Assembly: GCF_018143015.1 (NCBI RefSeq)
Contig: NC_054741.1
Coordinates: forward strand, 8,892,683 to 8,956,682
DNA length: 64,000 nt
Direction: 5' to 3'
From: Lytechinus variegatus
Lineage: Eukaryota > Echinodermata > Echinoidea > Temnopleuroida > Toxopneustidae
Shown here: in pieces, positions 57,501 through 61,531 of the stretch
How positions within the stretch are numbered: the stretch's first letter is position 1
Layout of the letters: each line of letters begins with the position of its first letter
Program-made: the position numbers and the translations under genes
The notes under the pieces: model-generated
Seen by the model: the letters and a program-made list of their open reading frames with translations, nothing else
Databases searched by the model: none
What the model was told of the DNA's origin: nothing

Positions 57501-59617
57501 AACCATAATTAAGTGCTGGTAGTACTCATAGCTATAACGGGATTTTCCTGTTATCAAAATGAACAATCAAAATTTGATCTGCCTGGTCTTTTCGCATAAT
57601 TATTTCAGAACAAAACTTAAACAATTGCTGATTTTTGTATTATTTTCCGATCATGAAGTTAGATGACATTGGGCAATAAGACTTTTTCTGACTGGTACTG
57701 CGTTTTTTGTTTTGGTTTGGTTTATTCACGATACATATACAGATATATATGAATATAAACAAAATATACATTTTAAGATCAAATTATAACAGAATCATAA
57801 CATAAATAATGAATATAATACAACATATAAAACTTATACATATCGTAGGGATGACTGTCTCGTTCCAGATGCGCTAAAAATAATATAGCCCATCTGCTCT
57901 TCCCCGAGGTCCCTATGTCACCATGGTAATGGCAAATCGCCGCAATAATCAAGGGGAATCTTGCTGAGCAAACTACATCCTCATTATTTACCCAATTGCC
58001 CCCCCCCCCTTTTTGAGGATAAGTATAATTTTTATCAAAATTATTAGCTCAGTCGCTTTGCCTCATCGCATATGCCTCCCATAACCGCTAACTTTGGCGC
58101 CCCTATTAAGCGAGCTAATACCCTTTCTATACAAGATCTGAGTCCGGTGTATATTGTTAAAGGACAAGTCCACCCCAACAAAAACTAGATTTGAATAAAA
58201 AGAGAAAATTCAACAAGCATAACACTGAAAATTTCATCAAAATCGGATGTAAAATAAGAAAATTATGGCATTTTAAAGTTCCGCTTATTTTCAACAAAAT
58301 AGTTATATGAACGAGCCAGTGTTACATAAAAATGAGAGAGTTGATGACATCACTCACTATTTCCTTTGTAATTTATTATATGAAATATGAAATATTTTCA
58401 TTTTTTCGTCATTGTCATGTGAAATGAAGTTTCATTCCTCACTGAACACATGGAATTCCATTATTTTAACATTTTGTGCTTCAAGCAAGGAGGTCCTAAT
58501 CGTCAAATTCGTAAAATTAAAATTTTGTATAATTCAAACAATAAAAAACAAGAGAAATAGTGAGTGAGTGACATCATCGACTCTCATTTTGATGTAACTG
58601 GCTCGTTCATTTTTATTTTGTTGAAAATAAGCTAGCGAAACTTTGAAATGTCATAACTTTCTTATTTTTTATCCGATTTTGATGAAATTTTCAGCATTGT
58701 GCTTGTCTGATTTTTCTCTATTGATTCAAATCAACATTTTTCTGAGTTGGACTTGATCTTTAAACCTTGTAAACGTTTATCTAAAAAGAATGTCGCAGCT
58801 AACATGGGTAATGGCGGCAAATTTAAGGACCACCGTTAGAAAATGCCAAATCGAAAAAAAAACGGATGAAATGAAGAATCAAATGAGTAAATAGTCGACA
58901 AAATTGGTTCATTCAATGTGGTACATTATTATTAGACAATCAGATACCAAATTCCATAAGATGAAATGGTTCTATCAGCTCATTAATTATATATTCATTA
59001 CAACATCCATCATGTCCATACAACAATCTCTTTGCCTATCTCATGTATTTAAAATATCCTATAGAGTCACCACTTGTTAACACTACATAACCTCCGTTAT
59101 TCCGTTTTTCTTCAAATTTCTCTAAAACATTACCTTAATGAATTTTTTTTAGAGTTTAAGGCCGGACTAAGACTTTGAGGCCCTTTTTAAAAAATAAATA
59201 CATGTATATATATATCGAACCTGACGGCTTATCAAGTCCGGTATCAAGTAAGCCCTAAACACTAGTGGTGATTATACGACTCTCCTGTCATTTTCGTGGA
59301 AATGATATTCGCGGCGCATAACAGAAACATTCCAGGTGCAATACATACATGTATCCACTTTTTTTTTACCTTCTTTGGTGTAAAATGAGAAGACTTTATT
59401 TGGAAAATAGAAACATACCTTCACCCACACCCACTCCGAGAAGATTAAATTGATCGTCTGCTGGAAAGGAGTTAGTCAGTTTCTTCATCAGGGTGTTGTC
59501 AAAGTAGTTGGAAACTTCTTGAAGAACGACATCTTTCTTAGCAATTTTAGAAAAACCATTGATATAAACATCTCTATAACGGTCAAGATCAGCATCTAAA
59601 ATCTTCAGACCAGACAT
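18238..59617 (-). CDS. HNMT: HNMT-like methyltransferase, whole gene model with 38-kb intron 1
   Basis: Joining 59617-59419, 21228-20905 and 18590-18238 gives an unbroken 291-residue frame, almost exactly the length of human HNMT (292). Order: N-terminal helices, SAM motif LLGVGVGEG at about residues 60-67, core domain, amine-binding C-terminal lobe. All three junctions are phase 1 with consensus GT-AG. Intron 2 is 2.3 kb; intron 1 is 38.2 kb and contains a complete receptor gene on the plus strand plus many transposons. The alternative, that exon 1 belongs to a separate copy whose other exons were lost, is less economical because length and phase fit without any gap. Function in the cytosol as a small-molecule amine methylase is inferred from family. 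Confidence 0.75.
19120..19463. repeat. Dispersed foldback repeat, copy 1
   Basis: Shares blocks with 52790-53115: GTTTGTCGAAAACTGGTGAA (CTTTGTCGAAAATTGTTGAA in the other copy), TCGGAGCTG, GTCCACGG/GTCCATAC, GAAGGAC and the terminal GCGAAAACTC. Arms TTTGTCGAAAA and ATTTTC-AACCAAG are partly self-complementary. Non-coding. A TTAA MITE at 19464 is inserted near its right end, because TCTGGACT past the MITE continues the match. Confidence 0.6.
19464..19698. mobile_element. TTAA-flanked MITE (TIR AGGCCTGGTCACACCGCCC)
   Basis: TTAA, then AGGCCTGGTCACACCGCCC on the left; GGGCGGTGTGACC...GGTCACAGG-type right arm ending CCAGGCCTTTAA at 19698. Inner arms TGGAGCGGTCGTGGAGCGG and CCGCTCCACGACCGCTCCA also pair. 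Length 235 bp, non-coding. TTAA targets are used by piggyBac and Kolobok superfamilies; I cannot choose between them. Confidence 0.85.
19890..20355. repeat. Degenerate short-period repeat (GACCAAATGG-like)
   Basis: Some 25 loosely repeated units about 14-17 bp long, variations on TTAGACCAAATGGTAATT (for example TTAGACCAATTGGCTATTAG at 20113, GACCAACTGGCTATTAG near 20224). No coding frame runs through. The same kind of degenerate ATG/CAT repeat fills parts of the arms of the 43.5-49.2 kb element. Confidence 0.7.
20356..20904. other. HNMT-like intron 2, rest
   Basis: Non-coding sequence between the two 3' exons of the methyltransferase gene; loose repeats of ACATTATGCGTTG-type phrases occur at 20495-20610. 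Nothing else is recognised. Confidence 0.4.
20905..21228 (-). CDS. HNMT: Histamine N-methyltransferase-like gene, exon 2
   Basis: 324 nt, between acceptor TTCAACTTTCAG (ends 21229) and donor TCAG|GTAGGT (20904). It starts in phase 1 with GQHELHYLKHLG, continues with a beta2 acidic stretch AVDPNEGLLEIF and the core KYNMISAVHSMYHTGD, and ends ENGILLIVLS. This aligns with human HNMT from just after the SAM-binding glycine motif through IVVSG. It supplies the S-adenosylmethionine adenine and ribose contacts of the Rossmann fold. Both splice phases match the exons at 59419 and 18590. Confidence 0.85.
21229..22279. other. HNMT-like intron 1, left part
   Basis: AT-rich and non-coding. A short LINE-tail-like motif (CCTTCGCCTTGCAGTGGGC, then GATGAT repeats) lies at 21808-21860 and is listed separately. 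Nothing else recognised. Confidence 0.4.
21806..21862 (+). mobile_element. Possible RTE-like LINE 3' end remnant
   Basis: CGCCTTGCAGTGGGCTGAAC followed within 15 bp by a (GATGAT)n tail. This type of end, GCAGTGG...TGATGATGATGA, is common at RTE-group LINE 3' termini in invertebrates. Only the terminus is left, so the call rests on resemblance. Confidence 0.4.
22280..23037 (+). mobile_element. Decayed LINE 3' fragment
   Basis: Pieces of a LINE RT C-terminus are readable on the plus strand in shifting frames: IHDLYKFRSGTF, LIHSYPTR at about 22430-22465 and EGPWFWNHLPNE at about 22530-22570, the usual order NNxIHSYxTR then GPxxWNxLP. A 3'UTR follows, with ATTCAATTCAATAA tail at 23026-23039. Several frame changes; 5' end lost. 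Confidence 0.7.
23232..23588 (-). mobile_element. tRNA-derived SINE, interrupted by a MITE
   Basis: On the minus strand a tRNA-like head at 23588-23505 has an A-box-like GTGGCGTGCACC and a B-box GGTTCGAGCCC. After an intervening MITE (23346-23504) a tRNA-unrelated body continues (CACGTCTTTCGGATGGTGAC) and ends near a CACACACA stretch at 23247. Order and orientation suggest one SINE split by the MITE. Not a functional tRNA: the cloverleaf is incomplete. Confidence 0.6.
23346..23504. mobile_element. MITE with GGGGNGCGTTTCATGAAA end, copy 1
   Basis: Left end GGGGGGCGTTTCATGAAAGG, right end GATGAAACACTCCCC; internal TTGTCGGACGTTTTATCCGACAA palindromes. The same sequence appears in inverse orientation at about 40798-40925, with the shared block around CATTTCATCCGACAGTTA. 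Non-coding. Confidence 0.7.
24160..24600. other. Upstream region of the receptor gene
   Basis: AT-rich, no transposon recognised; the right side approaches the receptor promoter. Confidence 0.35.
24631..24652 (+). promoter_or_regulatory. Candidate TATA elements of the receptor gene
   Basis: TATAAGAG at 24631 and TGTATATAGC at 24645 lie 58 and 44 bp before the receptor start codon, just after a GC-richer stretch. Either could place transcription start shortly before the ATG. Motif match only. Confidence 0.4.
24689..24836 (+). CDS. Receptor gene exon 1 (signal peptide)
   Basis: ATG at 24689 (a second Met is codon 3) opens a typical signal peptide: MTMATLRVILFLFLM then more hydrophobic residues to about residue 27, followed by a polar segment (YESSAADDTSVA). 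The exon ends at TCGCCG|GTGAGT in phase 1 after 49 codons. The next exon in phase 1 on this strand is 35190-35234, which then joins the ectodomain exon at 36223, also in phase 1. The link across 10.4 kb of transposon-filled intron is inferred from phase, strand and the need of the receptor for a signal sequence. Confidence 0.65.
24837..26542. other. Receptor intron 1, first part
   Basis: Non-coding. Pieces of hAT-like ends are suspected from C/G-run blocks (GCGCGGATCCAGAATC at 25287, C runs at 25507 and 26506 followed by GGTTCCGCGGCCCCTG) but no pair with a target duplication was established. Confidence 0.35.
26551..27082. mobile_element. MITE with CCCGGGGGG ends and 8-bp target duplication
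   Basis: Left end CCCGGGGGGCCACTTCCATT, with CGAGTGGATACAATGCGCGA further in, mirrors the right end at about 27025-27082 (TCGCGCATGGTATCCACTCG then CCCCCGG). Perfect 8-bp duplication GGATGTAG at 26543-26550 and 27083-27090. The interior has repeated phrases (CTAAACACGTAATTT at 26611 and 26912; AAAAGGACATCCTTT at 26850 and 27008), suggesting further inverted or direct repetition. No transposase; hAT-like by duplication length. Confidence 0.85.
27130..27284 (+). mobile_element. LINE 3' fragment, part 1
   Basis: Encodes ARINATLKSFRTNCVKEWN and MCPADIRNSSTLS in one frame, the style of a LINE RT C-terminus. It stops where a hAT-like element is inserted and resumes at 28439 after the target duplication ACCCTGTC. 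Confidence 0.65.
27285..28438. mobile_element. hAT-like element with GAGCGAGCGGAGCGAGC array
   Basis: TIRs CAGGCGCGTACGCAGG (27285) and CTTGCGTACGCGCCTG (ends 28438), flanked by a perfect 8-bp duplication ACCCTGTC (27277-27284, 28439-28446). 1154 bp. No transposase. The interior is about five diverged tandem units of 165-190 bp (near 27481, 27641, 27810, 27990, 28200), each opening ACGAGCGAGCGGAGCGAGC or a shortened form and then AAATTTTCGCGTTTTTCCGTC. Low-complexity G and A/C runs lie just inside both ends. Confidence 0.9.
28439..28855 (+). mobile_element. LINE 3' fragment, part 2 with tail
   Basis: Continues the reading of 27130-27284 (LRKLCHKYLLDKFKT... stop), then a 3'UTR with GGGGCCCCTACAAGCTGTG and an AATTC-repeat tail at 28803-28850. 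The empty-site sequence can be read directly across the two parts once one copy of ACCCTGTC is discounted. Confidence 0.7.
29172..31060. mobile_element. TTAA palindromic MITE, second family, with insertions
   Basis: Left arm starts TTAAATGGGTGGTCCAGGC (29172) and contains AAATTTGATCAAAATCGG and ACAATTGGATTGACAACTGA; the right arm at about 30720-31060 mirrors these (TCAGTTGTCAATTCAACTGT, TCAGATTTTGATCAAATC). The right terminus is missing. The centre is occupied by a block with hAT-like GC-rich ends (GGGACCTGGGAAGCGGGG at 29591, GCTGGGAAGCGGGGGTGCT at 30017) and by the element at 30511-30706. Confidence 0.55.
30511..30706. mobile_element. Small hAT-like MITE, 196 bp
   Basis: Ends CATGTGCGGAAATC and GATTTCTGCCTATG (11 of 14 matched as inverted repeats), flanked by a perfect 8-bp duplication TGGGTTGA (30503-30510, 30707-30714). 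The interior shares the GACAAGCAAAAAA and GGGGGGCACGTCCCCC phrases with the 62500-62737 element, so they are one family. Confidence 0.8.
31090..31980. repeat. Tandem array, nine units of ~107 bp, CTCGCGCTTCGCGCTCGC core
   Basis: Units begin near 31098, 31198, 31309, 31422, 31530, 31626, 31733, 31845 and 31951. Each has GCTCGCGCTTCGCGCTCGCA then CAATTGTATAGTTATATACC, TTCATTATTAGAAAAGTGC and TTAGGTCTGAA. The unit at 31530 has a shortened core. It is much better preserved than the arrays at 9.3-12.2 kb. A hAT-like right end (CCCAGGTCCCTG at 32414-32425) lies 450 bp further on, so the array is probably the interior of such an element. Confidence 0.9.
32654..33945. mobile_element. Probable hAT-like element (TIR CAGKGGCGGATCCAG)
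   Basis: Left end CAGGGGCGGATCCAGGATTT and right end CTCTGGATCCGCCACTG mirror over the first 15 bp with one mismatch, each followed by a G- or C-run. A 5-bp direct repeat ACTTG (32649-32653, 33946-33950) flanks the pair. The left side has one GAGGGAGCGAAGCGACCGAGC motif like those in the other hAT-like elements. No transposase found in the interior. The two ends could also belong to separate truncated copies. Confidence 0.55.
33946..35189. other. Receptor intron 1, right part, with CTT microsatellite
   Basis: (CTT)n/(CTTCTT) microsatellite at about 34067-34164. The rest is AT-rich without recognisable elements. Confidence 0.6.
35190..35234 (+). CDS. Receptor gene exon 2, 45-nt microexon
   Basis: Bounded by a strong acceptor (polypyrimidine then TTTTTCCAG, ends 35189) and donor GACG|GTAAGT at 35235. 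With phase 1 on both sides it encodes DSYDGFTSEITICPD and links the signal-peptide exon to DNCFSYSVL of the next exon. Its length is a multiple of three, so skipping it would keep the frame. Confidence 0.55.
36223..37643 (+). CDS. Receptor gene exon 3: somatomedin-B-like, Cys-rich ectodomain
   Basis: 1421 nt from acceptor TTTCACTATGCAG to donor TACGTG|GTATGT. The frame is also open to 35991 upstream, but that part looks like intron read-through and a good acceptor lies at 36222. About 473 residues. The start resembles a somatomedin-B/SMB domain (CDTNSSFSPGFYCYC, then CEHFDDCCYGF). Many further cysteines (RHCALCHG, CAECNGM, WNKCCQDN) and about 14 N-glycosylation sequons (NGS, NETA, NRSS, NDSN, NQTT) mark a secreted ectodomain. 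No GPS autoproteolysis motif (HL-S/T) is evident before TM1, unlike most adhesion GPCRs and like the Methuselah group. Confidence 0.85.
37876..40331 (+). CDS. Receptor gene exons 4-6: seven-helix domain (secretin/Methuselah-like GPCR)
   Basis: Exons 37876-38142, 38568-39062 and 40020-40331, all joined in phase 0 with GT-AG borders (GGTCAG|GTTAGT, CCACAAG|GTG, TTCAAG|GTTTGT, CTTTCAG|ATA). Helices: TM1 YILNIILFTLSSICLLAT, TM2 GVAIMNFVSALLVGQ..., TM3 around AIVTHYCLLAVFTWTNILAW, TM4 LTIGWSLPLIIIVPCL, TM5 IVLTFLVPVAVSFLLNVV, TM6 CLLGFGWSFGFIGAF, TM7 WTIFIITSALQGIFVFVFF. Class B marks include the CWI in loop 2, the TM3 WTN and the TM7 QG. The C-tail is short and Ser/Lys-rich. With exons 1-3 the protein is 895 residues. 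A plasma-membrane receptor; ligand unknown. The gene lies inside the HNMT-like intron 1, on the opposite strand. Confidence 0.85.
39504..39609. mobile_element. 106-bp near-perfect palindrome (mini-MITE)
   Basis: TGGCGGACCGTGACCCGAGG at 39504 mirrors the right end at 39609 almost base for base through ATACTGTGCCCC to a short loop at 39553-39560. The left end begins CAGTGGCGGACC, a hAT-like terminus, while the right end lacks CACTG. It lies in the intron between receptor exons 5 and 6, where a nascent transcript would fold into a long hairpin. Confidence 0.85.
39690..39885 (-). mobile_element. tRNA-derived SINE
   Basis: On the minus strand: GGGGGCCGAGTGGTCTAAGG (A box) and, 30 bp on, GGGGTTCGATTCCCGGCAG (B box GGTTCGATTCC), then a tRNA-unrelated tail with GTGAGCAAGGCATTTAATC and CAAATAAATCG. 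The promoter boxes look intact and resemble a Leu/Ser-type tRNA head. A real tRNA gene is unlikely because the stem ends do not pair and the tail is SINE-like. Located in the intron between receptor exons 5 and 6, antisense to it. Confidence 0.75.
40332..40797. other. Receptor 3' flank
   Basis: Probable 3'UTR and flank of the receptor gene. No clear AATAAA was fixed within the first 200 bp. Confidence 0.35.
40798..40925. mobile_element. MITE with GGGGNGCGTTTCATGAAA end, copy 2 (inverted)
   Basis: Reverse orientation relative to 23346-23504: CAGTTACTATGATAACTGTC, ATGAAATGGAACTCGTCGG and TTTCATGAAACGCTCCCC ending at 40925 match that copy. Left end less well defined. Non-coding. Confidence 0.65.
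41010..41120. mobile_element. Small palindromic MITE, TA-flanked
   Basis: TACCTCAGTCACATTT at 41010 mirrors AAATGTGACTGAGGTA ending at 41120; the interior has further complementary GC-rich pieces (AAAGCGAGTC, GACTCGCC). A TA at each end fits a Tc1/mariner-type target. 111 bp. Confidence 0.75.
41250..42150 (-). mobile_element. Decayed Tx1/L1-like LINE 3' fragment
   Basis: Minus-strand pieces SFDNYMQYYFRVMF, VRYFQYRLLNMILYM and, in another frame, TNCSFCERKVEDIMHFF resemble the C-terminal region of Tx1-type LINE ORF2 (W-F-QYR-L, then a CxxC...H Cys/His segment). Stops and frame changes break it. The 3' boundary is uncertain. It lies directly downstream of a second, longer LINE on the same strand. 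Confidence 0.55.
42355..43480 (-). mobile_element. Tx1/L1-like LINE ORF2, 3' part (split LINE)
   Basis: Reads MIDMNSKLSSLKVSWISKYL, then the long post-RT region (FKFWIEKIG, WYNSHIKF, AVPAEWTDK) and, after one in-frame stop near 42700, the Cys/His segment CMFCEADETFVHIMLECNP and a stop at 42358. The RT part of the same LINE lies at 49235-51840; the two parts were separated by the 43487-49228 insertion, whose 6-bp duplication AATCCT falls in codons for GGL-DMIDM. Confidence 0.8.
43514..43563. promoter_or_regulatory. CRE palindromes, left arm
   Basis: Three perfect TGACGTCA sites (43514, 43543, 43556), the last two back to back as TGACGTCACGAAGTGACGTC, with a CCACGCCCCC GC box between the first and second. 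TGACGTCA is the consensus for CREB/ATF bZIP factors. They lie 130-180 bp upstream of the TATA box. Confidence 0.7.
43695..43703 (+). promoter_or_regulatory. TATA box, left arm
   Basis: CTATAAATA 146 bp before the 111-codon ORF, directly after the second 65-bp unit. Mirrored at 48930-48938 in the right arm. Confidence 0.6.
43849..44184 (+). CDS. 111-residue protein of the inverted-repeat element, left copy
   Basis: MSPKTVEKEDQEWCQIF... to ...SGIDDFIRAEKD. Predicted mostly helical and charged, with short hydrophobic stretches (LLLVIEYITIVEVF, VVEYLEP, VARVMWLKPELMD). No signal peptide and no metal-binding pattern; I do not recognise the family. It lies behind a TATA box and is followed 68 bp on by AATAAA at 44253, so it has the layout of a compact gene. 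An overlapping 150-codon frame is open but has the biased composition of an off-frame. It exists twice per element, transcribed inwards from both ends. Confidence 0.7.
   Translation: MSPKTVEKEDQEWCQIFQNQVEKADLLLVIEYITIVEVFRDLAKYPSTWIEDMVKDNPQLKVHQVVEYLEPQKVAQYYPHVARVMWLKPELMDPCLFTESGIDDFIRAEKD
44640..45445. repeat. Degenerate CATTTCGTCATT-type short repeats, left arm
   Basis: Variations on (T/C)GTCATTT(C/T)G at 9-15 bp intervals at 44645-44990 and again 45265-45425. Several frames stay open because of this composition, but the peptides are just translated repeat (SFC, HSVIPPF, FRRS). Mirrored at 47220-48010. Confidence 0.65.
45759..46436 (-). CDS. C2H2 zinc-finger protein of the inverted-repeat element
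   Basis: 225 residues from the Met at 46436 (the frame is open to a Met at 46511, but MNNLDIS gives a better start just before the finger). One classic C2H2 finger at residues 12-33 (C12, C15, H28, H33; YSCSLCHRTYSRKYDMKRH). A very acidic stretch at about 37-85 (DSHSDEEGVE, DDDTEDDESS) follows, then a helical part (LAYQEWYAEAMAAT, DEEAKEKAHVKVLWAVKR, FFDRYSNFLRQSLYLEED) and an acidic tail. It looks nuclear and DNA-binding. The family is not known to me. The C-terminal part is encoded inside the left arm, the rest in the unique spacer. Confidence 0.7.
   Translation of the reverse strand: MNNLDISKRYSCSLCHRTYSRKYDMKRHQQNAHPEMDNACEHAENEYEDKDSNNGDSHSDEEGVETSHSERDDDTEDDESSNSETPDMDDPADNLAYQEWYAEAMAATEQLRIEKYDKYISKGMSDEEAKEKAHVKVLWAVKRIFFDRYSNFLRQSLYLEEDDTNQEIISNLSEKVESGMNVRKAVQRVIARQGTKFDGLFQYQAEEDNDDDNDDEMEGTEEIHN
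48449..48784 (-). CDS. 111-residue protein of the inverted-repeat element, right copy
   Basis: Nearly identical to the left-arm copy, same length, opposite orientation, with the same TATA box and poly(A) signal in mirror position. Preservation of both frames fits a recent insertion or arm homogenisation. Confidence 0.7.
   Translation of the reverse strand: MSPKTVEKEDQEWCQIFQNQVEKADLLLVIEYITIVEVFRDLAKYPSTWIEDMVKDNPQLKVHQVVEYLEPQKVAQYYSHVARVMWLKPELMDPCLFTESGIDDFIRAEKD
49070..49201. promoter_or_regulatory. CRE palindromes, right arm (seven sites)
   Basis: TGACGTCA at 49070, 49083, 49115, 49128, 49155, 49168 and 49194, mostly in pairs spaced 13 bp start to start (TGACGTCACTTCGTGACGTC), interleaved with GGGGGCGTGGC boxes. 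It is an expanded version of the left-arm cluster. Confidence 0.7.
49235..51840 (-). mobile_element. Tx1/L1-like LINE ORF2, endonuclease and RT part (split LINE)
   Basis: From the 5' end: APE endonuclease at about 51820-51231 (LMQETFVTKD, FYFIVNVYAPT, LLLGGDWNSV), linker, RT at about 50525-49246 with SDGLSAEFYQ, NWRPISLLN, FIFLDFKKAFDNVN, GVRQGCPLSALLF and the WDTKL thumb region. The reading jumps between frames several times, so it is dead. Motif C reads LADAV instead of YADD-type. The remaining 3' part is at 42355-43480. Tx1/L1 style is judged from GVRQGCPLS and the post-RT region. Confidence 0.8.
51850..52650. other. Non-coding, with a G-rich tract at 52107-52143
   Basis: G runs (GGGGGGGGGGTGGTAGGGGG and similar) over about 40 bp could form a G-quadruplex. 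Nothing else is recognised. Confidence 0.6.
52680..53115. repeat. Dispersed foldback repeat, copy 2
   Basis: Partner of 19120-19463: TTTGTCGAAAATTG (52869) and its inverse AATTTTCGACAAG (52988) form the arms. Shared blocks include ATCGTC, TTCGGAGCTG and ATTTGACAATTGGCC/GTTTAACAATAGA. Non-coding. Confidence 0.6.
53550..54600. repeat. Diverged tandem repeat, ~170-bp units with AAGATGGC core
   Basis: AAAAATCCAAGATGGC or close variants at 53548, 53878, 54046, 54222 and 54393, each followed by TCTAAAATGGCTGTTGTTA-like text; further phrases (TAATACATTGGGATAAGTTAC, ATGATTTTGGTGTTTAACCC) recur at the same spacing. At least five units. The core matches the YY1-type AAGATGGCNGC consensus in part. Not coding. 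Confidence 0.75.
54900..56600 (+). mobile_element. Decayed CR1/L2-like LINE
   Basis: RT remains on the plus strand in several frames: LISPRHSTP/SKAFDTQDF at about 54970-55000, VIPQGSILGP at 55131-55160, DDTNLIFSNKY at 55240-55270, NLANILEWFQDNKLY at 55300-55345, FLGVIIDQNL at 55450-55480, then the C-terminus (HSYYTRHKKTYPRHIPEI, about 55850-55910). A 3'UTR with GCAGGCCTCTGGGCC follows. Many frame breaks, clearly old. Confidence 0.75.
56601..57704. other. Non-coding, old repeat remnants
   Basis: Contains AAGATGGC-type phrases again (56976, 57001) and the phrase GCGAAGCAGAGTGAGACTATAGGCG-like at about 56919, which I recall from sea-urchin repeats. No element boundaries established. Confidence 0.4.
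57705..57990 (-). mobile_element. Possible LINE 3' end (AAACC tail)
   Basis: On the minus strand an AT-rich 3'UTR-like stretch ends in an AAACCAAACC tail (57708-57722 on the plus strand reads GTTTTGGTTTGGTTT). No coding remnant is left, so this is a weak call based on layout similar to the 7484-8378 fragment. Confidence 0.35.
58157..58763. mobile_element. TTAA palindromic MITE family AGGACAAGTCCACC, copy B
   Basis: TTAA + AGGACAAGTCCACCCC at left and GGACTTGATCTTTAA at right; arms of about 250 bp mirror each other (ATCAAAATCGGATGTAAAAT against TTATCCGATTTTGATGAAAT). The loop includes ATTATTTTAACATTTTGTGC. No coding capacity. Confidence 0.9.
58764..59418. other. HNMT-like intron 1, start
   Basis: AT-rich non-coding sequence just downstream of the exon 1 donor. 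No element recognised. Confidence 0.4.
59419..59617 (-). CDS. HNMT: Histamine N-methyltransferase-like gene, exon 1
   Basis: ATG at 59617; 66 codons plus one base to the donor GTGAAG|GTATGT. Sequence LDADLDRYRDVYINGF, then IAKKDVVLQEVSNYFDN and the SAM-binding loop FNLLGVGVGE, which continues into GQHELHYL of exon 2. This matches the N-terminal substrate-binding helices and the IGGGAGE loop of human HNMT. No upstream in-frame Met was needed. The promoter should lie in 59618-60130. Confidence 0.8.
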
Positions 59618-60132
59618 AATAATAATTACTTCCCAAGTTTTGACGTATTTGACTGATTTATGTTACAGCTTTTGGTGCTGGTCGCAGACTTTGGGCGTGA
59701 ATATGATTTTTATATGTAGCCTATATATAGGCGAAACAGACAAAAAAAATGTCTATAGAATCTGCTTTTATGCTGAATGCTCCACCGACTTCTATTCTAC
59801 CATAACAAGGACGATTAGGTGCGTTAAACCTTTTCTACCAACACCTCACTGGACTGATCTTATACCGGGGACAAAAGGTGGTGACGAAAATGATGGGACT
59901 TGCCCCCCCCCCCCCCCCGCCTGATATTCAAATTTTGTACAAGTGCGTAGATGTGAGAAGGTAGTCTCTCCCCCCCCCCCCATGACCATGCAAAATTGCA
60001 AATATTCACGAAATCGCCACATATGCCAAGTGCACATGGGTAGGGGAGTAAAACTTGAGAGACTCGTTTTGGTTGGCTAATTGTAATTCCGTAAAAGAAG
60101 ACGCGATATTATGCATAAAATTCGGGAGTATT
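59618..60132. other. Upstream flank of the HNMT-like gene
   Basis: Two C-run blocks (59904-59920 and 59970-59984) resemble the ends of hAT-like elements. No TATA box was fixed. Confidence 0.35.
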
Positions 60133-60136
60133 CTGT

Positions 60137-60850
60137 TCAGTGGTGTAAATCCGGCCCGAGCGATGGGGGATGATAGCAATATATTGACCTGAAAATTCAA
60201 AATTTTGGGGACATCCCCATACAAAGGGATACATGTATTTACAGTGGGGTATATGACATGTATGACCATGTACATAATACTACCATCTTTCATTTTCCCC
60301 CGTTGGCTACAAAGTAATAAATTGCAGTCAATATCAATATTTTCAAAAGATGGGAGACAAAATGGTGTCCTAAGTCCTCTTTCAAGTGGTGTGTAATTAT
60401 GACATCACGGACAATGTATCCCGAAGGCATATACTGTAAATCTCCATGTTCACTTAAAAGCCTATCACAATTTATTTTTCGACGATTATATTGTAATTGA
60501 TCTGTCGTGATATAATTTAAAGAATTACAGTTTATTTTAATATGCGAGCGAAGCGAACGAGCAAATTTTCTGGAGTTGGAAGACAAAATGATGTCAAAAC
60601 CTCAATCAAGTGTGGTGTGTACACAGTACGGGCAATGTATATAGACCTACATATAAATATGTATATACTTTAATTGTGAACATTATTCTACCATCTTTCA
60701 GTTCAATGCCGATCATGATTTTTTCGATGACTATTTTGTAATGGATTTGTTTCGATATAAAGCAATGAACTACAGTAAATATCAATAAGCGAGCGAGTGA
60801 AGAGAGCGAGAAAATTTTCAATAGTTGGAAGACAGAATGCTGATTATTGG
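60137..60850. mobile_element. hAT-like fragment with GCGAGCGAAGCGAACGAGC repeats
   Basis: Starts CAGTGGTGTAAATCCGGC, like the 8379 element terminus CACTGGCGTAAATCC. Internal units of about 230-250 bp repeat ACCATCTTTCA, TTTTCTGGAGTTGGAAGACA and the GCGAGCG motif (60545, 60789). No right end found, so truncated or decayed. Confidence 0.55.
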
Positions 60851-61531
60851 AGAAATACAGCGAGTGAACATAGTGGACGAGCCTTGAAAAGGTTACTTCA
60901 CTGTCGTTTAAAATGATGTGCATATAATTACAAAGGATGATAAAAAGTAAATTATGAATGAATTAGACTAGAAAAAATTGAAAAAAATCATGACTAGTAG
61001 ATAATTATTAAACAGTCCATATTTTGTTAAAATAAAAGAAACTCAATTGCTCATTTGTTAAAGGTGAGATGACAATTTAAAAAGGAATCATTATTATCGG
61101 GATAAGTGTGCTTTATGAAATGATTATAGGTCATCACAATCATGCTACAATATAGACTTCAGAAAAAGTGGATATAGCCCAATGATGCAAATAAAAAGAA
61201 AATATTGCAGAAAAGAAAGATTTTGAATAATCTTTTAGATTATACACTCTTAAGAACTTTATTGGGAGATTATGCAACATTCAAAATTTGGAATAAGAGT
61301 CATATTTGAAATATTCATTAGATTGTTATGGAATTAATGTGATTTAAAATCCTATAAACGGACAAAATTGTAAAGTATGTGGGAAATATTTCTGTACTAA
61401 CTTATCTCTGTGTTTCATTAACAGCCTTGATCTGGTCAATCGGGTCATTGTCATTAGTAACCCATCGTATACCTAACTTGAAGTAAAGATGCTAGGGTAG
61501 TCCGCCCCCCCCCCTATACACACCAGTGTAC
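60851..61531. other. AT-rich non-coding sequence
   Basis: No gene or element recognised; short C-run at 61505-61514. Confidence 0.35.
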
